Origin: Paenibacillus marchantiophytorum
GTDB lineage: Bacteria > Bacillota > Bacilli > Paenibacillales > NBRC-103111
Direction of reading: 5' to 3'
DNA: 64,000 nt
Assembly: GCF_014640555.1 (NCBI RefSeq)
Contig: NZ_BMHE01000001.1
Location: 296,337 to 360,336 of the forward strand
The position numbers were made by a program, and so were the translations under genes. Shown piece by piece: positions 16,961 to 26,582 of the stretch (position 1 is the stretch's first letter; every line of letters begins with the position of its first letter). The notes beneath the pieces were generated by a model. That model was not told where the DNA came from. It saw only the letters and a list, made by a program, of their open reading frames with translations, and searched no databases.

Positions 16961-19528
16961 TTAGGACCCAGATAATTTCAACCGTGAAAACAGACCTTCG
17001 GGGCGAACTTCCACCTGAATTTCCCCCATCTGATCCGTTCGAAAGACGACCATCCCCTCATTAAGCAGACGCTCAAGAACGGCAGGCGCCGGATGCCCAT
17101 ACGTGTTCATGGCCCCAACAGAAATCACTGCCCAAGAGGGATTCCAATAATCTAGCCACTCTTGCGTGGTTGATGTCTTGCTGCCATGATGAGCTATTTT
17201 TAGTACATCAATCATGGGTCTGCTGCCACTCGAGCTCACATTCAAATCAAGTAAATCTGGATGGTCTCGCAGCTGCGCCAACACCTTCGCTTCGGATTCC
17301 ATCTCCATATCCCCGGTGAACAACCAGCGGGTTCCTTGCATTTCTAATAAAAAGACAACCGATTGCGCGTTCTGCTCTTTCACAATCTCAAGCCTCTGCT
17401 CGTTGCTTCCAACCGGATAGAGCACTTGTAGTCGCGTTTGCGGATCAATCTGAATCCAATGGCTAACATGCGCAGGCATGAGCGGAACATCGCGCGTTAA
17501 CAAGGTTTCAAATAACTTAGCCGTTTGAGCACCTGGTTTGAAAGTGCCGTTAAATAGAAACTGTTTGACTGGAATCTGCGAGGCTACCGCTTGCAAACCT
17601 CCACTATGATCGGCATCCTCATGGGTGAGAACGACAAGATCCAGTTGATGAACACCACGTTTCTTGAGCAGCGGTACGAGCAGCTTAGCCCCCACTTCGT
17701 AAGGATCTTTCCTCGCCTTCCAGCCATCCCCCGGCTTGCGGAATGTCAGTGTTCCCCCGCCGTCAATCAGGATATGTTTACCGTTAGGAGTGCGAATCAG
17801 AATAGCATCTCCTTGACCTACATCAATAAACTGCACAAGCCCTGTATGGCTGAATCGCTCCGGATAATACCCCATGACAAGCAAAGCAAGAAAGCTGAAC
17901 AGCGCTGCGCCTAACCATAGAGGCAGATTCATTCTCCTTCTGTTTGGAGTCACTTCAAGCATAATCGGATACATCGTCGAGCTCGTTTGCGACAAGCGCC
18001 ACCACAACCAATAGATCCAGACTAGCAGCACGTAATAGAAGGCAATCCAAGCCAAGCTCGGTGTTGCCCAAATCAGCTTAAAACCATGCAGCTGTTGGAG
18101 CTTGTCCGTGCACCAAAATATCAGCTCATTAAGCCAAGAAATCAACCAACCAATGGCTTGTCCTGCCGGAACATATACGAGACCTACAACCAAAGCAAGC
18201 AAACCAGCCGGAAACACGACCATACTGATCACAGGAACCAAAATAGCGTTTGCCAGCCATGATAATAAAGAAAACTGATTAAAATAATAAATCGAGGCAG
18301 GAAAAGAAACCAACTGAGAAACCAAGGTGATTGAGGCGCTGTTTCGTATCAAAGAAGAAGGCAGCCAGGGCTGAAGCAGCTCGTTGATACGCTGTACACC
18401 AAGAATGAGACCGAGGGTGACCAAAAAAGACAGCTGAAAGCTGACATCCAGCAGAAAATACGGATTCCATAGCAGCATGATCCAAGCAACGAGGGCCATG
18501 ATGTGCAAAATATCCTTGATCAGCCCTTTTCGGGCAGCCAGTAGAACCACGATCGACATCAGCCCAGCCCTTATAACGGAGGGAGATGCTCCTGTCAGCA
18601 AAATAAAGAAGGGCAATAAGCCTATGCAAATCAGCAGATAGGTTTCTTGGGTCAGCTTCATTCGGCGCATTAGCCAGATGCATACCCCCAGAAAAACGGC
18701 AATATTCAAGCCGGAAATCGCTAAAATATGCGTCAATCCCAGCTCCGAAAACTGCTGAAACCGCTCTGGGTCGAGATCATCCGTCAGCCCGATGAGCATG
18801 CTTTTCATAAACCCCGCCTGCGGCGCGGGGAATATCATGTCCATGCGCCTGCTGAGGTTGCCGCGCAGCTCGTCGTTCCAGCGCAGCAGCTGGACGACGC
18901 TAATGCGCGCAGCCGCAGGCTCCACCTGCGCCTGATCCACTCCTTTGGCTGAGAACAGCCAATGGGTGTGGTGAAGGCGCAGGTATCGGCGGTAGTCGAA
19001 GCCGCCGAAATTGCGTGCCGGGGACGGGCTGCGCAGCGTCCCGGCCAGCGTGAGGGCGTCGCCTCGGCGCCAGCCCGACGCCACGCCCTGCTGCGCCTGC
19101 TCCAGCAGGCGCAGCGAGACCTGCACGCTTTCCCCGCCGAGCGGGAAAGCGGTGTCCTGGAAGCGGACGGACGCCGCTTCCACAGTGAAGCTGGCCCTGT
19201 CGCCGTCGACGGTGACAGGGCTGCCAATCCGGCCGAGCAGCGTGACCTCGCTGCCGTCAAGACTTTGCTGCTGCTGTGCCAGCGGCAGCATGGTGACGTT
19301 GCGCTGGTCGGCCCCTTGGTAGTAGCCATAGGCTGCACCGACCAGCAACAGAGCGCACAGCGGCTGCCTGAAGGGCAGGCGCAGCGCAGAAATTACGATG
19401 AGCGCACCAAGCATCAGCGCGCTCGTCGTGAAGTTCAACCACCGCAGCTCACTATAGAGCGCAAGCGCATAACCAGTTATCCACAGACAGCAACCTAGAA
19501 CAACTGGTCGTTTCAATAACATGTCCAT
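16961..19528 (-). CDS. comEC: ComEC DNA-uptake channel protein
   Basis: An 855-residue membrane protein with the three regions of ComEC: an N-terminal part with helices and an OB-like domain (VTLLGRIGSPVTVDGD), the Competence domain (FSELGLTHILAISGLNIAVF and many helices, about 235-510), and a C-terminal metallo-beta-lactamase-like domain (FIDVGQGDAILIRTPNGKHI, VLTHEDADHSGGL, WLFTGDM, KIAHHGSKTS) proposed to degrade the non-transported strand. The protein forms the inner-membrane channel for single-stranded DNA in transformation. The DNA coding for about residues 20-240 is much richer in G+C than the rest. It follows comEB with a hairpin between them. Confidence 0.94.
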   Translation of the reverse strand: MDMLLKRPVVLGCCLWITGYALALYSELRWLNFTTSALMLGALIVISALRLPFRQPLCALLLVGAAYGYYQGADQRNVTMLPLAQQQQSLDGSEVTLLGRIGSPVTVDGDRASFTVEAASVRFQDTAFPLGGESVQVSLRLLEQAQQGVASGWRRGDALTLAGTLRSPSPARNFGGFDYRRYLRLHHTHWLFSAKGVDQAQVEPAAARISVVQLLRWNDELRGNLSRRMDMIFPAPQAGFMKSMLIGLTDDLDPERFQQFSELGLTHILAISGLNIAVFLGVCIWLMRRMKLTQETYLLICIGLLPFFILLTGASPSVIRAGLMSIVVLLAARKGLIKDILHIMALVAWIMLLWNPYFLLDVSFQLSFLVTLGLILGVQRINELLQPWLPSSLIRNSASITLVSQLVSFPASIYYFNQFSLLSWLANAILVPVISMVVFPAGLLALVVGLVYVPAGQAIGWLISWLNELIFWCTDKLQQLHGFKLIWATPSLAWIAFYYVLLVWIYWLWWRLSQTSSTMYPIMLEVTPNRRRMNLPLWLGAALFSFLALLVMGYYPERFSHTGLVQFIDVGQGDAILIRTPNGKHILIDGGGTLTFRKPGDGWKARKDPYEVGAKLLVPLLKKRGVHQLDLVVLTHEDADHSGGLQAVASQIPVKQFLFNGTFKPGAQTAKLFETLLTRDVPLMPAHVSHWIQIDPQTRLQVLYPVGSNEQRLEIVKEQNAQSVVFLLEMQGTRWLFTGDMEMESEAKVLAQLRDHPDLLDLNVSSSGSRPMIDVLKIAHHGSKTSTTQEWLDYWNPSWAVISVGAMNTYGHPAPAVLERLLNEGMVVFRTDQMGEIQVEVRPEGLFSRLKLSGS

Positions 19529-19555
19529 CGCTCAGCCCCCTCTCTTGCCAGGAAT

Positions 19556-19614
19556 AGAAAGAACCTCTCCCCCGCTCACCCTTCTAAGAAGGTTCGAGCG
19601 AGAAAGAGGTTCTT
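19556..19614 (-). terminator. Strong hairpin between comEB and comEC
   Basis: On the minus strand AAGAACCTCT pairs with AGAGGTTCTT around an inner CGCTCGAACCTTCT / AGAAGGGTGAGCG stem, followed by TTCTTTCTATT. It could end transcripts after comEB or attenuate comEC; the T-run is imperfect. Confidence 0.55.
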
Positions 19615-19659
19615 CCTCATCACTGGATTGTATGATTGGATTCATTATTGGATTGCATT

Positions 19660-20172
19660 CTAATTAATGACCTCAGACACCGTGCCTGGCGGAGGCTCAT
19701 AAGCTTCCATACGCCGGAAAGTTATCCCTCTGGCGTCCATTAACTGACTGACCTTCTCATGATCCTTGGGGTACCCCCGGTGAAACACGATTTCGATTAC
19801 GCCGCTGTTCGCCAGCATATTCGCACACGTCCAGCAGGGTTGATCCGTGACATAGACGGTAGAGCCTTCGCGATCTTCGCGATCCGTAAACAACAGCAGA
19901 TTCTGTTCCGCATGAATCGTTCGAATACAACGCTGCTTGCGAATCACTTCTTCTATCTCTTCCACGACTTTCAGTTCAATTTCTTCTACCAGCATACAAC
20001 CTGCTTCTGTACAATCCGCAACCCCCATAGGAGCACCATTGTAGGCCGTTCCCAGCAGTTTCTTGCCTTGAACCAACACCGCGCCAACATGACGTCGATT
20101 GCACCTGGAACGTGTAGAGGCCATATAGGCAATATCCAAAAAATACGTATCCCAATCTTTACGAATGCTCAT
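19660..20172 (-). CDS. comEB: ComEB, dCMP deaminase family protein
   Basis: A 170-residue zinc-dependent deaminase: TIHAEQNLLLF (His ligand and catalytic Glu) and DQPCWTCANML (two Cys ligands), plus the early TSRSCNRRHVGAVLV-like substrate loop. The family converts dCMP to dUMP for thymidylate synthesis. It lies between comEA and comEC as in B. subtilis, where it is not strictly required for transformation. A GAGGAGG site precedes the ATG. Confidence 0.93.
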   Translation of the reverse strand: MSIRKDWDTYFLDIAYMASTRSRCNRRHVGAVLVQGKKLLGTAYNGAPMGVADCTEAGCMLVEEIELKVVEEIEEVIRKQRCIRTIHAEQNLLLFTDREDREGSTVYVTDQPCWTCANMLANSGVIEIVFHRGYPKDHEKVSQLMDARGITFRRMEAYEPPPGTVSEVIN

Positions 20173-20273
20173 AACGGAGCTATTTCCTCCTCAAATCTTC
20201 AATGACACTGACATTGAATTCCTTTTTTCATTTCTAGTATTCTCTCATACTTCCCCTCAAAATAAAAGATGAA

Positions 20274-20744
20274 CTACGGTGAACTCACATACAGCAATGG
20301 CTTTAACTTAACTAACATCCTCTCCCCGATCCCTTTGACTTCCATTAATTCCTCTACCTGAGTGAAACTTCCTTTCTGGGAACGATAGTCCAGAATAGCT
20401 TGTGCTTTGCTATCGCCAATGCCCGGCAGATCCTTTAATTGTTCGAAGGTCATGATATTTAAATCCAGCTTGCCTTTGAAGTCCGGAGCAACTGTTTGAG
20501 GCTTGCTCCTCGAAGCAGCCGTTGATGTGGCTTCCAGTACTTTGGATGGCTGATCTTCAGGCAAAGCGCTCGGCCCCTCTTCTTGTTGGTCAATCATGAC
20601 TTGCATCTGTCGATTCATCGGTTCGAACTTCGTCTCGATGCGAGATCTTCCCCCAAGAATAAAAGGCCACGCAACAGACATAAATAAACTAATCGCAGCC
20701 ACAATCAGCAGAAGCCTCGATTTATTAGAACGAAAAAAATCCAC
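20274..20744 (-). CDS. comEA: ComEA, DNA receptor for competence
   Basis: Starts with GTG behind GGAGGATGA. One membrane helix near 9-28 (SRLLLIVAAISLFMSVAWPF), a linker of about 65 residues rich in polar residues, then a double helix-hairpin-helix DNA-binding domain (LDLNIMTFEQLKDLPGIG, SKAQAILDYR, VKGIGERMLVKLKPLL). ComEA captures double-stranded DNA and delivers it to ComEC. At 156 residues it is shorter than B. subtilis ComEA and I see no SLBB/oligomerisation domain in the linker. First gene of comEA-comEB-comEC, divergent from comER. Confidence 0.92.
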   Translation of the reverse strand: MDFFRSNKSRLLLIVAAISLFMSVAWPFILGGRSRIETKFEPMNRQMQVMIDQQEEGPSALPEDQPSKVLEATSTAASRSKPQTVAPDFKGKLDLNIMTFEQLKDLPGIGDSKAQAILDYRSQKGSFTQVEELMEVKGIGERMLVKLKPLLYVSSP

Positions 20745-20876
20745 GAATCATCCTCCCTTTGCATAATAGCGCAACCGCAGACATATAAATGAAAAAGCAT
20801 CCGAATGGCAATAAATACGGACTCAGAGCGATAAATAGGTACACAAGTGACTGATTTTTTCGGGAGGGATTACTAG

Positions 20877-21704
20877 ATGAAAGCAGGATTCATCGGCACT
20901 GGGAGTATGGGAAGTATTCTAATTGAAGCTTTTATTCATTCTGGGGCTTTCAATCCGGAGCAAATTATTGCTGGGAATCGAACGATTCATAAAGTAGAGA
21001 TGCTAGCGGAGAGATATCCTGGGCTTCAAGTGGCCCGCTCGAATAAAGAAGTTGTGCAGGAGAGCGATCTGATCTTTCTTTGCGTGAAGCCATCTGAATT
21101 CAAAAAGGTTATTGATGAAATTAAAGAGGACGTGCTTCCCTCACAATTTGTTGTATCCATCACAAGTCCTGTCCTCATTAAGCATTTGGAAGGTCTTCTT
21201 CCAGCGAAAATAAGTAAAGTTATACCGAGTATTACGAATTATGTCCTTAGCGGAGCTACTTTGTGCATTCATGGCAATCGCATGCAGCCAGAGGATAAAG
21301 AGTGGCTTGAGAACCTCTTCGCACACATCTCTTCGCCAATATCCGTATCTGAAAATTATACGCGTATTTCTTCCGATCTATCGAGCTGCGGGCCGGCTTT
21401 TCTAGCCAATTTTCTGCAATCGTTCATTGATGCCGCTGTTGAAGCGACGGGGATTTCTAATGAGGAAGCCACACTGCTTGCGAGTGAAATGACGCTGGGC
21501 ACAGGAAAATTGCTGACAACGGGGGGCTTTAACCCTATTTCCTTGCAAAAGCGAGTTTCCGTTCCTGGGGGTATTACAGAAGAGGGCCTCCGCATCTTGG
21601 AGGAAGAGCTTGCTGGGGTATTCTCACGTGTCATCATCGCAACTCATGCTAAATATGAAGAAGACTTGGAGAAGGCTGAGCATCGCTTTACATTGAAGCA
21701 GTAA
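20877..21704 (+). CDS. comER: ComER, pyrroline-5-carboxylate reductase-like protein
   Basis: A 275-residue member of the ProC family: Rossmann motif GFIGTGSMGSILIEAF at the N-terminus, FLCVKPSEFKKVI, the SITSPV block and the C-terminal helical dimer domain with SCGPAFLANFLQ and SVPGGITEEGLRILEE. It is transcribed away from comEA, as in B. subtilis. Some members influence sporulation/biofilm entry in Bacillus; catalytic activity as a reductase is plausible but unproven. A GGGAGGG site precedes the ATG. Confidence 0.9.
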   Translation: MKAGFIGTGSMGSILIEAFIHSGAFNPEQIIAGNRTIHKVEMLAERYPGLQVARSNKEVVQESDLIFLCVKPSEFKKVIDEIKEDVLPSQFVVSITSPVLIKHLEGLLPAKISKVIPSITNYVLSGATLCIHGNRMQPEDKEWLENLFAHISSPISVSENYTRISSDLSSCGPAFLANFLQSFIDAAVEATGISNEEATLLASEMTLGTGKLLTTGGFNPISLQKRVSVPGGITEEGLRILEEELAGVFSRVIIATHAKYEEDLEKAEHRFTLKQ

Positions 21705-21729
21705 CCTTCTCCGTCGTCATCTTGATCGA

Positions 21730-24189
21730 TTAACCTACAACGATATTAACTAACTTCCCTTTGACGACAATCAATTTGCGAACGGCCTTTCCGGCGGTCG
21801 CTTCTTTGACTTTGTCGAGATCAAAAGCAATTTTTTCCATCGCCGCTTCATCTGTATCTTTGGAAATCAGTACGCGATCAACAATCTTGCCGTTAACCTG
21901 AACGACGATCTCAATTTCATTATCCACAGTCCATGCCTCATCATATGTTGGCCAAGGCTCATACGTAATGGACTCTGTACCGCCCAGCTTCTCCCATAAC
22001 TCTTCAGCTAGATGCGGAGCAAGCGGCGACAGCACTTGAACGAAGTTCTTCATAGCTTCAAGGGGCAAACGCTCCGTCTTGTACGCTTCATTGACGAAAA
22101 TCATCATTTGGCTGATTGCTGTATTGAAACGAAGTGCTTCGAAATCCTCGGTAATTTTCTTGATGCTGCGGTGCCATGTACGTTTGAAGCTATCGCTGCC
22201 CAACTGTTCGTCCGCACTGATTTTGGCTTGAACTTGCCCATTCTCATCTACGAATAAACGCCATACACGATTCAAATAACGGTAGATCCCATCTACACCC
22301 GTCGTGTTCCACGGCTTGGTGGCTTCCAGAGGTCCCATGAACATTTCGTAAATACGCAAGGTATCCGCACCTTGATCGCTAACAATATCGTCTGGATTCA
22401 CCACGTTGCCGCGAGATTTACTCATTTTCTCCATATTTTCCCCAAGGATCATCCCTTGGTTTACAAGCTTATGGAATGGCTCTTTGGTGTGAACGAAGCC
22501 AAGGTCGTAGAGCACTTTGTGCCAGAAACGCGCATACAGCAGGTGAAGCACAGCATGCTCCGCACCACCGATATACAAATCGACAGGCAGCCATTGCTGC
22601 TGCAGCTCGTGTGAGCAGAACTCCTTATCATTATGCGGATCGATGAAGCGCAGGTAGTACCAGCAGCTTCCAGCCCATTGCGGCATCGTATTCGTCTCGC
22701 GGCGAGCTTTCATGCCTGTTTCTGGATCAATCGTATTCACCCACTCCGAAACATTCGCCAGCGGTGATTCTCCTGTGCCTGAAGGCTTAATTTCGTCAAC
22801 CTGCGGCAGCAAGAGTGGAAGCTGATCCACAGGAACAGGCTTCATCGTGCCATCTTCGAGGTGGAGAATCGGAATCGGCTCTCCCCAGTAGCGTTGGCGG
22901 CTGAACAGCCAATCGCGCAAACGGTAGGTCACTTTGCCTTGCCCTTTGCCATTTTGCTCCAGCCAAGCGATCATGTGGCTGATCCCTTGCTCAATGTTCA
23001 AGCCATTAATCGGATCAGAGTTCACATGAGCGCCATCGCCTGCATAGGCTTCCTGTTCGATGTTTCCGCCTTGCACAACTTCAATAATCGGCAAATCAAA
23101 CTGTTTAGCAAACTCCCAGTCACGTTGGTCGTGCCCTGGAACCGCCATAATAGCGCCAGTTCCATATCCGCCAAGGACATAATCAGCAATCCAAATCGGC
23201 ACCTTAGCGCCATTCACTGGGTTTATCGCATATGCGCCCGTAAATACGCCTGATTTGTCTTTGGCAAGGTCTGTACGCTCAAGATCGCTCTTACGGGATG
23301 CCTTCTCTTGGTACTCCTTGATCGCAGCTTCCTGATCGGCTGTCGTAATGAGCGCAACCAGTTCGTGCTCCGGAGCCAATACACAATACGTGGCCCCGAA
23401 AAGCGTATCCGGACGTGTTGTGAACACAGTCAGCTTGTGCTCTGTCTGGCCTTCAATCGCAAAATGCACTTCTGCCCCTGTTGATTTTCCAATCCAGTTG
23501 CGCTGCATATCTTTGATGCTTTCGGACCAATCCAGCTCCTCCAGATCTTCCAGCAACCGCTCCGCATATTCCGTGATTCTCAGAATCCACTGGCGCATCG
23601 GTTTGCGAATAACCGGATGGTTGCCCCGCTCGCTCAGGCCATCAATGACTTCCTCGTTCGCAAGCACCGTGCCCAGAGCCGGACACCAGTTAACAGGAAC
23701 CTCGTCTACATAAGCAAGCCCTTTATTGTACAGTTGGATGAAAATCCACTGTGTCCATTTGTAGTATTCCGGGTCCGTCGTGCTGATTTCACGATCCCAA
23801 TCATATGAGAAACCGAGCGACTTAATTTGGCGACGGAACGTATCAATATTCTTCTTCGTGAACTCGCGCGGATCATTCCCTGTATCAAGGGCATACTGCT
23901 CGGCAGGAAGTCCGAAAGCGTCCCATCCCATCGGATGAAGCACGTTATACCCTCTCATCCGTTTAAAGCGCGAAACAATATCCGTTGCCGTGTAGCCTTC
24001 TGGGTGCCCGACATGCAGACCCGCCCCGGACGGATATGGGAACATATCCAGTGCATAGAATTTCGGCTTATCCGAATTTTCCAAAACTTTGAATGTTTTC
24101 TTCGCATCCCAATAACCCTGCCATTTGGATTCCACCGCTTGCGGATTATAGCCTTGCGTCTCTCTCGTTTCTTTGGTTTCCTGTGTCAT
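21730..24189 (-). CDS. leuS: Leucyl-tRNA synthetase
   Basis: An 819-residue class Ia synthetase: N-terminal [24 protein letters not shown]-type motif [12 protein letters not shown], the editing domain with [12 protein letters not shown] and [21 protein letters not shown], the KMSKSRGN motif, the anticodon-binding domain and the C-terminal region with [15 protein letters not shown] at 24189 is used because AGGGAGGAAAT lies upstream; the longer frame runs through the T-box leader. Expression is controlled by an upstream sigma-A promoter and T-box. Confidence 0.97.
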   Translation of the reverse strand: MTQETKETRETQGYNPQAVESKWQGYWDAKKTFKVLENSDKPKFYALDMFPYPSGAGLHVGHPEGYTATDIVSRFKRMRGYNVLHPMGWDAFGLPAEQYALDTGNDPREFTKKNIDTFRRQIKSLGFSYDWDREISTTDPEYYKWTQWIFIQLYNKGLAYVDEVPVNWCPALGTVLANEEVIDGLSERGNHPVIRKPMRQWILRITEYAERLLEDLEELDWSESIKDMQRNWIGKSTGAEVHFAIEGQTEHKLTVFTTRPDTLFGATYCVLAPEHELVALITTADQEAAIKEYQEKASRKSDLERTDLAKDKSGVFTGAYAINPVNGAKVPIWIADYVLGGYGTGAIMAVPGHDQRDWEFAKQFDLPIIEVVQGGNIEQEAYAGDGAHVNSDPINGLNIEQGISHMIAWLEQNGKGQGKVTYRLRDWLFSRQRYWGEPIPILHLEDGTMKPVPVDQLPLLLPQVDEIKPSGTGESPLANVSEWVNTIDPETGMKARRETNTMPQWAGSCWYYLRFIDPHNDKEFCSHELQQQWLPVDLYIGGAEHAVLHLLYARFWHKVLYDLGFVHTKEPFHKLVNQGMILGENMEKMSKSRGNVVNPDDIVSDQGADTLRIYEMFMGPLEATKPWNTTGVDGIYRYLNRVWRLFVDENGQVQAKISADEQLGSDSFKRTWHRSIKKITEDFEALRFNTAISQMMIFVNEAYKTERLPLEAMKNFVQVLSPLAPHLAEELWEKLGGTESITYEPWPTYDEAWTVDNEIEIVVQVNGKIVDRVLISKDTDEAAMEKIAFDLDKVKEATAGKAVRKLIVVKGKLVNIVVG

Positions 24190-24228
24190 GTCTAATTTCC
24201 TCCCTAAGTTCAAAGTGCTATAAGCACC

Positions 24229-24505
24229 AAAAAACCCCTCATCGCTAGCGGATATCGCTAGGGACGAGAGGTTAGATTCCCGTGGTACCACCCTAGTTAA
24301 CACGAAGCATACTATGCCTGTGTTCACTCTGCCCCTTAACGCGGGTGAGACGATCCGGCTAGCACCAAGCCTGCTGGTGGTTCACCTTCTAGCTCCGAGG
24401 CGAGTTCACAAGACTAACATCTACCGGCTTCCACCCTTTAACCGATTCTCTGAGAGATGCTGTACAAGTTACTGATCCTCTTCTTAGCTTTAAGCACATC
24501 TGATT
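24229..24505 (-). ncRNA. T-box leader of leuS
   Basis: On the minus strand the leader has the invariant T-box AGGGTGGTACCACGG (24280-24294), which pairs with the tRNA acceptor end, followed by a terminator (CCTC...CTAGCG / CGCTAG...GAGG) and TTTTTT at 24229-24234. Upstream lies Stem I with the conserved CAGAGAATCGG and GGAAGCCGG elements. A GAA-CTC sequence at 24402-24407 in the expected specifier loop gives CUC, a leucine codon. Low charged tRNA-Leu should favour the antiterminator and raise leuS expression. The 374-base gap is filled by this leader and its promoter. Confidence 0.92.
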
Positions 24506-24512
24506 AGCTTTG

Positions 24513-24542
24513 ATTATATGTAAAATAATGCCGTCATGTCAA
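24513..24542 (-). promoter_or_regulatory. Sigma-A promoter of leuS
   Basis: Consensus TTGACA and TATAAT separated by 18 bases on the minus strand, immediately upstream of the T-box leader. Both hexamers are perfect. Confidence 0.85.
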
Positions 24543-24563
24543 GCGGCGCCCGACTTCTCAGGT

Positions 24564-25325
24564 TTATTTCTTGGCTATAAAGAAAGCGCGCTCCGTTGCA
24601 CGGGTCGGTAGTTCCCAGGTGAAGTCAGCAGCCAAATGGACCTCTGCAAAACCGGCATCCAGCAGCATTTGTTCCAGCCATTCCAGAGGATAGGCTCGCT
24701 GTTGATGGATTTCATCGATTCTTCGAAAAGTCCCCTTGTTTCCTTCATCTTTGACGAAGATGGTCAAATCGTGTTCAATTTGGACTCTTGCCTCATCGAG
24801 CTCGCTTGTCCATATGTAGGCAACATCGTCTTCGTTTAAGAAAAAAGGCTGAGATTCCGCATAAGCGAATAACTGCTCGGGCGTATGCACATCAAAAAGA
24901 AACAACCCGCCTGATTTAAGTCCTTCGTATGTTTGACGGAAAGCATCGACAATCTCGTCTTCCTCTAGCAAATAATTCAAGCTGTCACAGAAAGAAATCG
25001 CCGCGTCAGCTTGCTCGCCCAGATCCCATTCCCGCAAATCCTGCTGCACCCAACGAATCGCGCCGCCGCGAAACGGCATTTTATGCTCTCCAGCCTTCTG
25101 CTCAGCGACAGCCAGCATATCTTCTGACAAATCAATGCCCGTCATCTGATAGCCTGCTGCGGCTAACGGAATCGTGATATTGCCGGTACCGCATCCAAGA
25201 TCGACAATTGCCGAGGGCTGAAGGCCAAACCGCTCGAAGCCTTCATTGGCGAAACGAAGCCAATCCTCGTAAGGCATATTATTCATTAAACGGTCATACG
25301 TATAGGCGAATTTTTGGTAGCTCAT
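24564..25325 (-). CDS. Class I SAM-dependent methyltransferase (YqeM-like)
   Basis: A 253-residue Rossmann-fold methyltransferase: motif I IVDLGCGTGNITIPLA, the acidic GIDLSEDMLA that binds the ribose of SAM, and QQDLREWD and ISFCDSLNYLLEEDE motifs. It ends the yqeG-to-yqeM series, the position of yqeM in B. subtilis. The substrate is not known for this family. One base separates its start from the cvfB-like stop. Confidence 0.88.
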   Translation of the reverse strand: MSYQKFAYTYDRLMNNMPYEDWLRFANEGFERFGLQPSAIVDLGCGTGNITIPLAAAGYQMTGIDLSEDMLAVAEQKAGEHKMPFRGGAIRWVQQDLREWDLGEQADAAISFCDSLNYLLEEDEIVDAFRQTYEGLKSGGLFLFDVHTPEQLFAYAESQPFFLNEDDVAYIWTSELDEARVQIEHDLTIFVKDEGNKGTFRRIDEIHQQRAYPLEWLEQMLLDAGFAEVHLAADFTWELPTRATERAFFIAKK

Positions 25326-25326
25326 A

Positions 25327-26220
25327 TCAGCCTTGCGTCTCCTCTGGCTTCAGATAGGTCCAGTCCTCTTCTTGATAAATGAGCCCATCCTTCATCAGCT
25401 TGCCCAGGGCGCGTTTGAAAGCTGCTTTGCTAAGGCCGAATCGATCCTTGATGATGTCAGCCGACGATTTATCGGAAAAGGGCATTGCATTTCCTGGACG
25501 CTCACGCAGGACACTGAGTATCTTATCTGCGTCTTCATCACGTCCTTTTTCCTTAGCAAGCCGCATCGACAAGTTCACTCGTCCATCTTCTTCCCGCACA
25601 AAAGCAACGCGCAGATCAACCAGTTCCCCCACACGCAGCAAGCGTGTGCGTTCCGGTGCAGCGATCAAGCCGATAACCCCATAGCCAAGCACACCGGCTT
25701 CACAGATGACGAACGTACCGATTTGCAGCGGACGATATACACGCCCTTTGACCCACTGATTGCTCCAACTCGAAGGAGCACGCACACATAGAGGCGCTAG
25801 ATCCTCTTCCAGCGCCAATTTGGCAATTAGACGCCCTTGCCGATCATGCGCCAGGGTGGCAAATACTTTGTCCCCTACGAGTGGGCGCAGCTCTTCCAGT
25901 TCCGGCACGTTCCGATATGGAAGCAGCAGATTGCGGCCTAAACCCATTTCGAGGAAATAACCAAATCTCGGGTGGATATCAACCACTTCAAGCAAGCCCA
26001 CTTCACCCATTTGAATCAACGGACGCTTCAAAGTCGCCATCAATCGATCCTGTGTATCGTGGAACAGGAAAGCTTCCACTTGATCCCCAGGCTTAATCTT
26101 CCCTACAATCTCCGCATAAGGCAGCAGCACATCCTGATAGCCGTCGCTCAGAAAGTAACCGTTAGGCGGAACTTCCCTTGCTACCTCGAGGGTAACAAGG
26201 GATCCTGCTTCCAGTCTCAT
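25327..26220 (-). CDS. cvfB: CvfB-family S1-like RNA-binding protein
   Basis: A 297-residue protein with three successive S1/OB-like domains (VTLEVAREVPPNGYFLSDG near the N-terminus; GLLEVVDIHPRFGYFLEMG; PLQIGTFVICEAGVLGYG) and a C-terminal winged helix (DIIKDRFGLSKAAFKRALGK). This is the CvfB/YitL architecture, linked to virulence-gene regulation through RNA in Staphylococcus. ATG at 26220 overlaps the rsfS stop (ATGA). Its insertion between rsfS and the methyltransferase differs from B. subtilis. Confidence 0.88.
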   Translation of the reverse strand: MRLEAGSLVTLEVAREVPPNGYFLSDGYQDVLLPYAEIVGKIKPGDQVEAFLFHDTQDRLMATLKRPLIQMGEVGLLEVVDIHPRFGYFLEMGLGRNLLLPYRNVPELEELRPLVGDKVFATLAHDRQGRLIAKLALEEDLAPLCVRAPSSWSNQWVKGRVYRPLQIGTFVICEAGVLGYGVIGLIAAPERTRLLRVGELVDLRVAFVREEDGRVNLSMRLAKEKGRDEDADKILSVLRERPGNAMPFSDKSSADIIKDRFGLSKAAFKRALGKLMKDGLIYQEEDWTYLKPEETQG

Positions 26221-26564
26221 ACGCGCTCCACAACCTTGGCATCGGACCAAAGTCTTTCGATATTGTAATATTCCCGATCATCGCGATGGAAAACATGAAG
26301 GACAACATCCCCCAGATCAAGCAGGACCCATCTTGCTGTATCAATACCCTCGAAGCCGCGGATGTTCACACCGTTTTCGTGCGCTTTTTTGCGGGCTTCT
26401 CCAGCAATGGCTTGCACTTGTGTCTCACTGTTGCCGTGACAAATAACGAAGTAATCCGCAATCGGCGATACGCCTTGCAGATTAAGCGTGACAACATCTG
26501 CCGCTTTCTTATCCTCGGCTGCTTCTACGACAAATGCCAATATTTCCTCTGGGTTTTTACTCAT
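26217..26564 (-). CDS. rsfS: Ribosome silencing factor RsfS
   Basis: A 115-residue RsfS/YqeL/YbeB protein that binds ribosomal protein L14 and blocks subunit joining in starvation. Conserved segments are ADVVTLNLQGVSPIADYFVI, HGNSETQVQAIA, RWVLLDLGDVVLHVFHRDDREYYNIERLW. GGAGGATGATTG precedes the ATG. Coupled by a four-base overlap to the cvfB-like gene. Confidence 0.96.
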   Translation of the reverse strand: MSKNPEEILAFVVEAAEDKKAADVVTLNLQGVSPIADYFVICHGNSETQVQAIAGEARKKAHENGVNIRGFEGIDTARWVLLDLGDVVLHVFHRDDREYYNIERLWSDAKVVERV

Positions 26565-26582
26565 TCAATCATCCTCCAAATA

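Noticed and set aside
18962..19498. Plus-strand ORF of 178 aa in the G+C-rich part of comEC
   Set aside because: Long only because high G+C removes stop codons; translation is Arg/Gln/Ala-rich and comEC is clearly the real gene.
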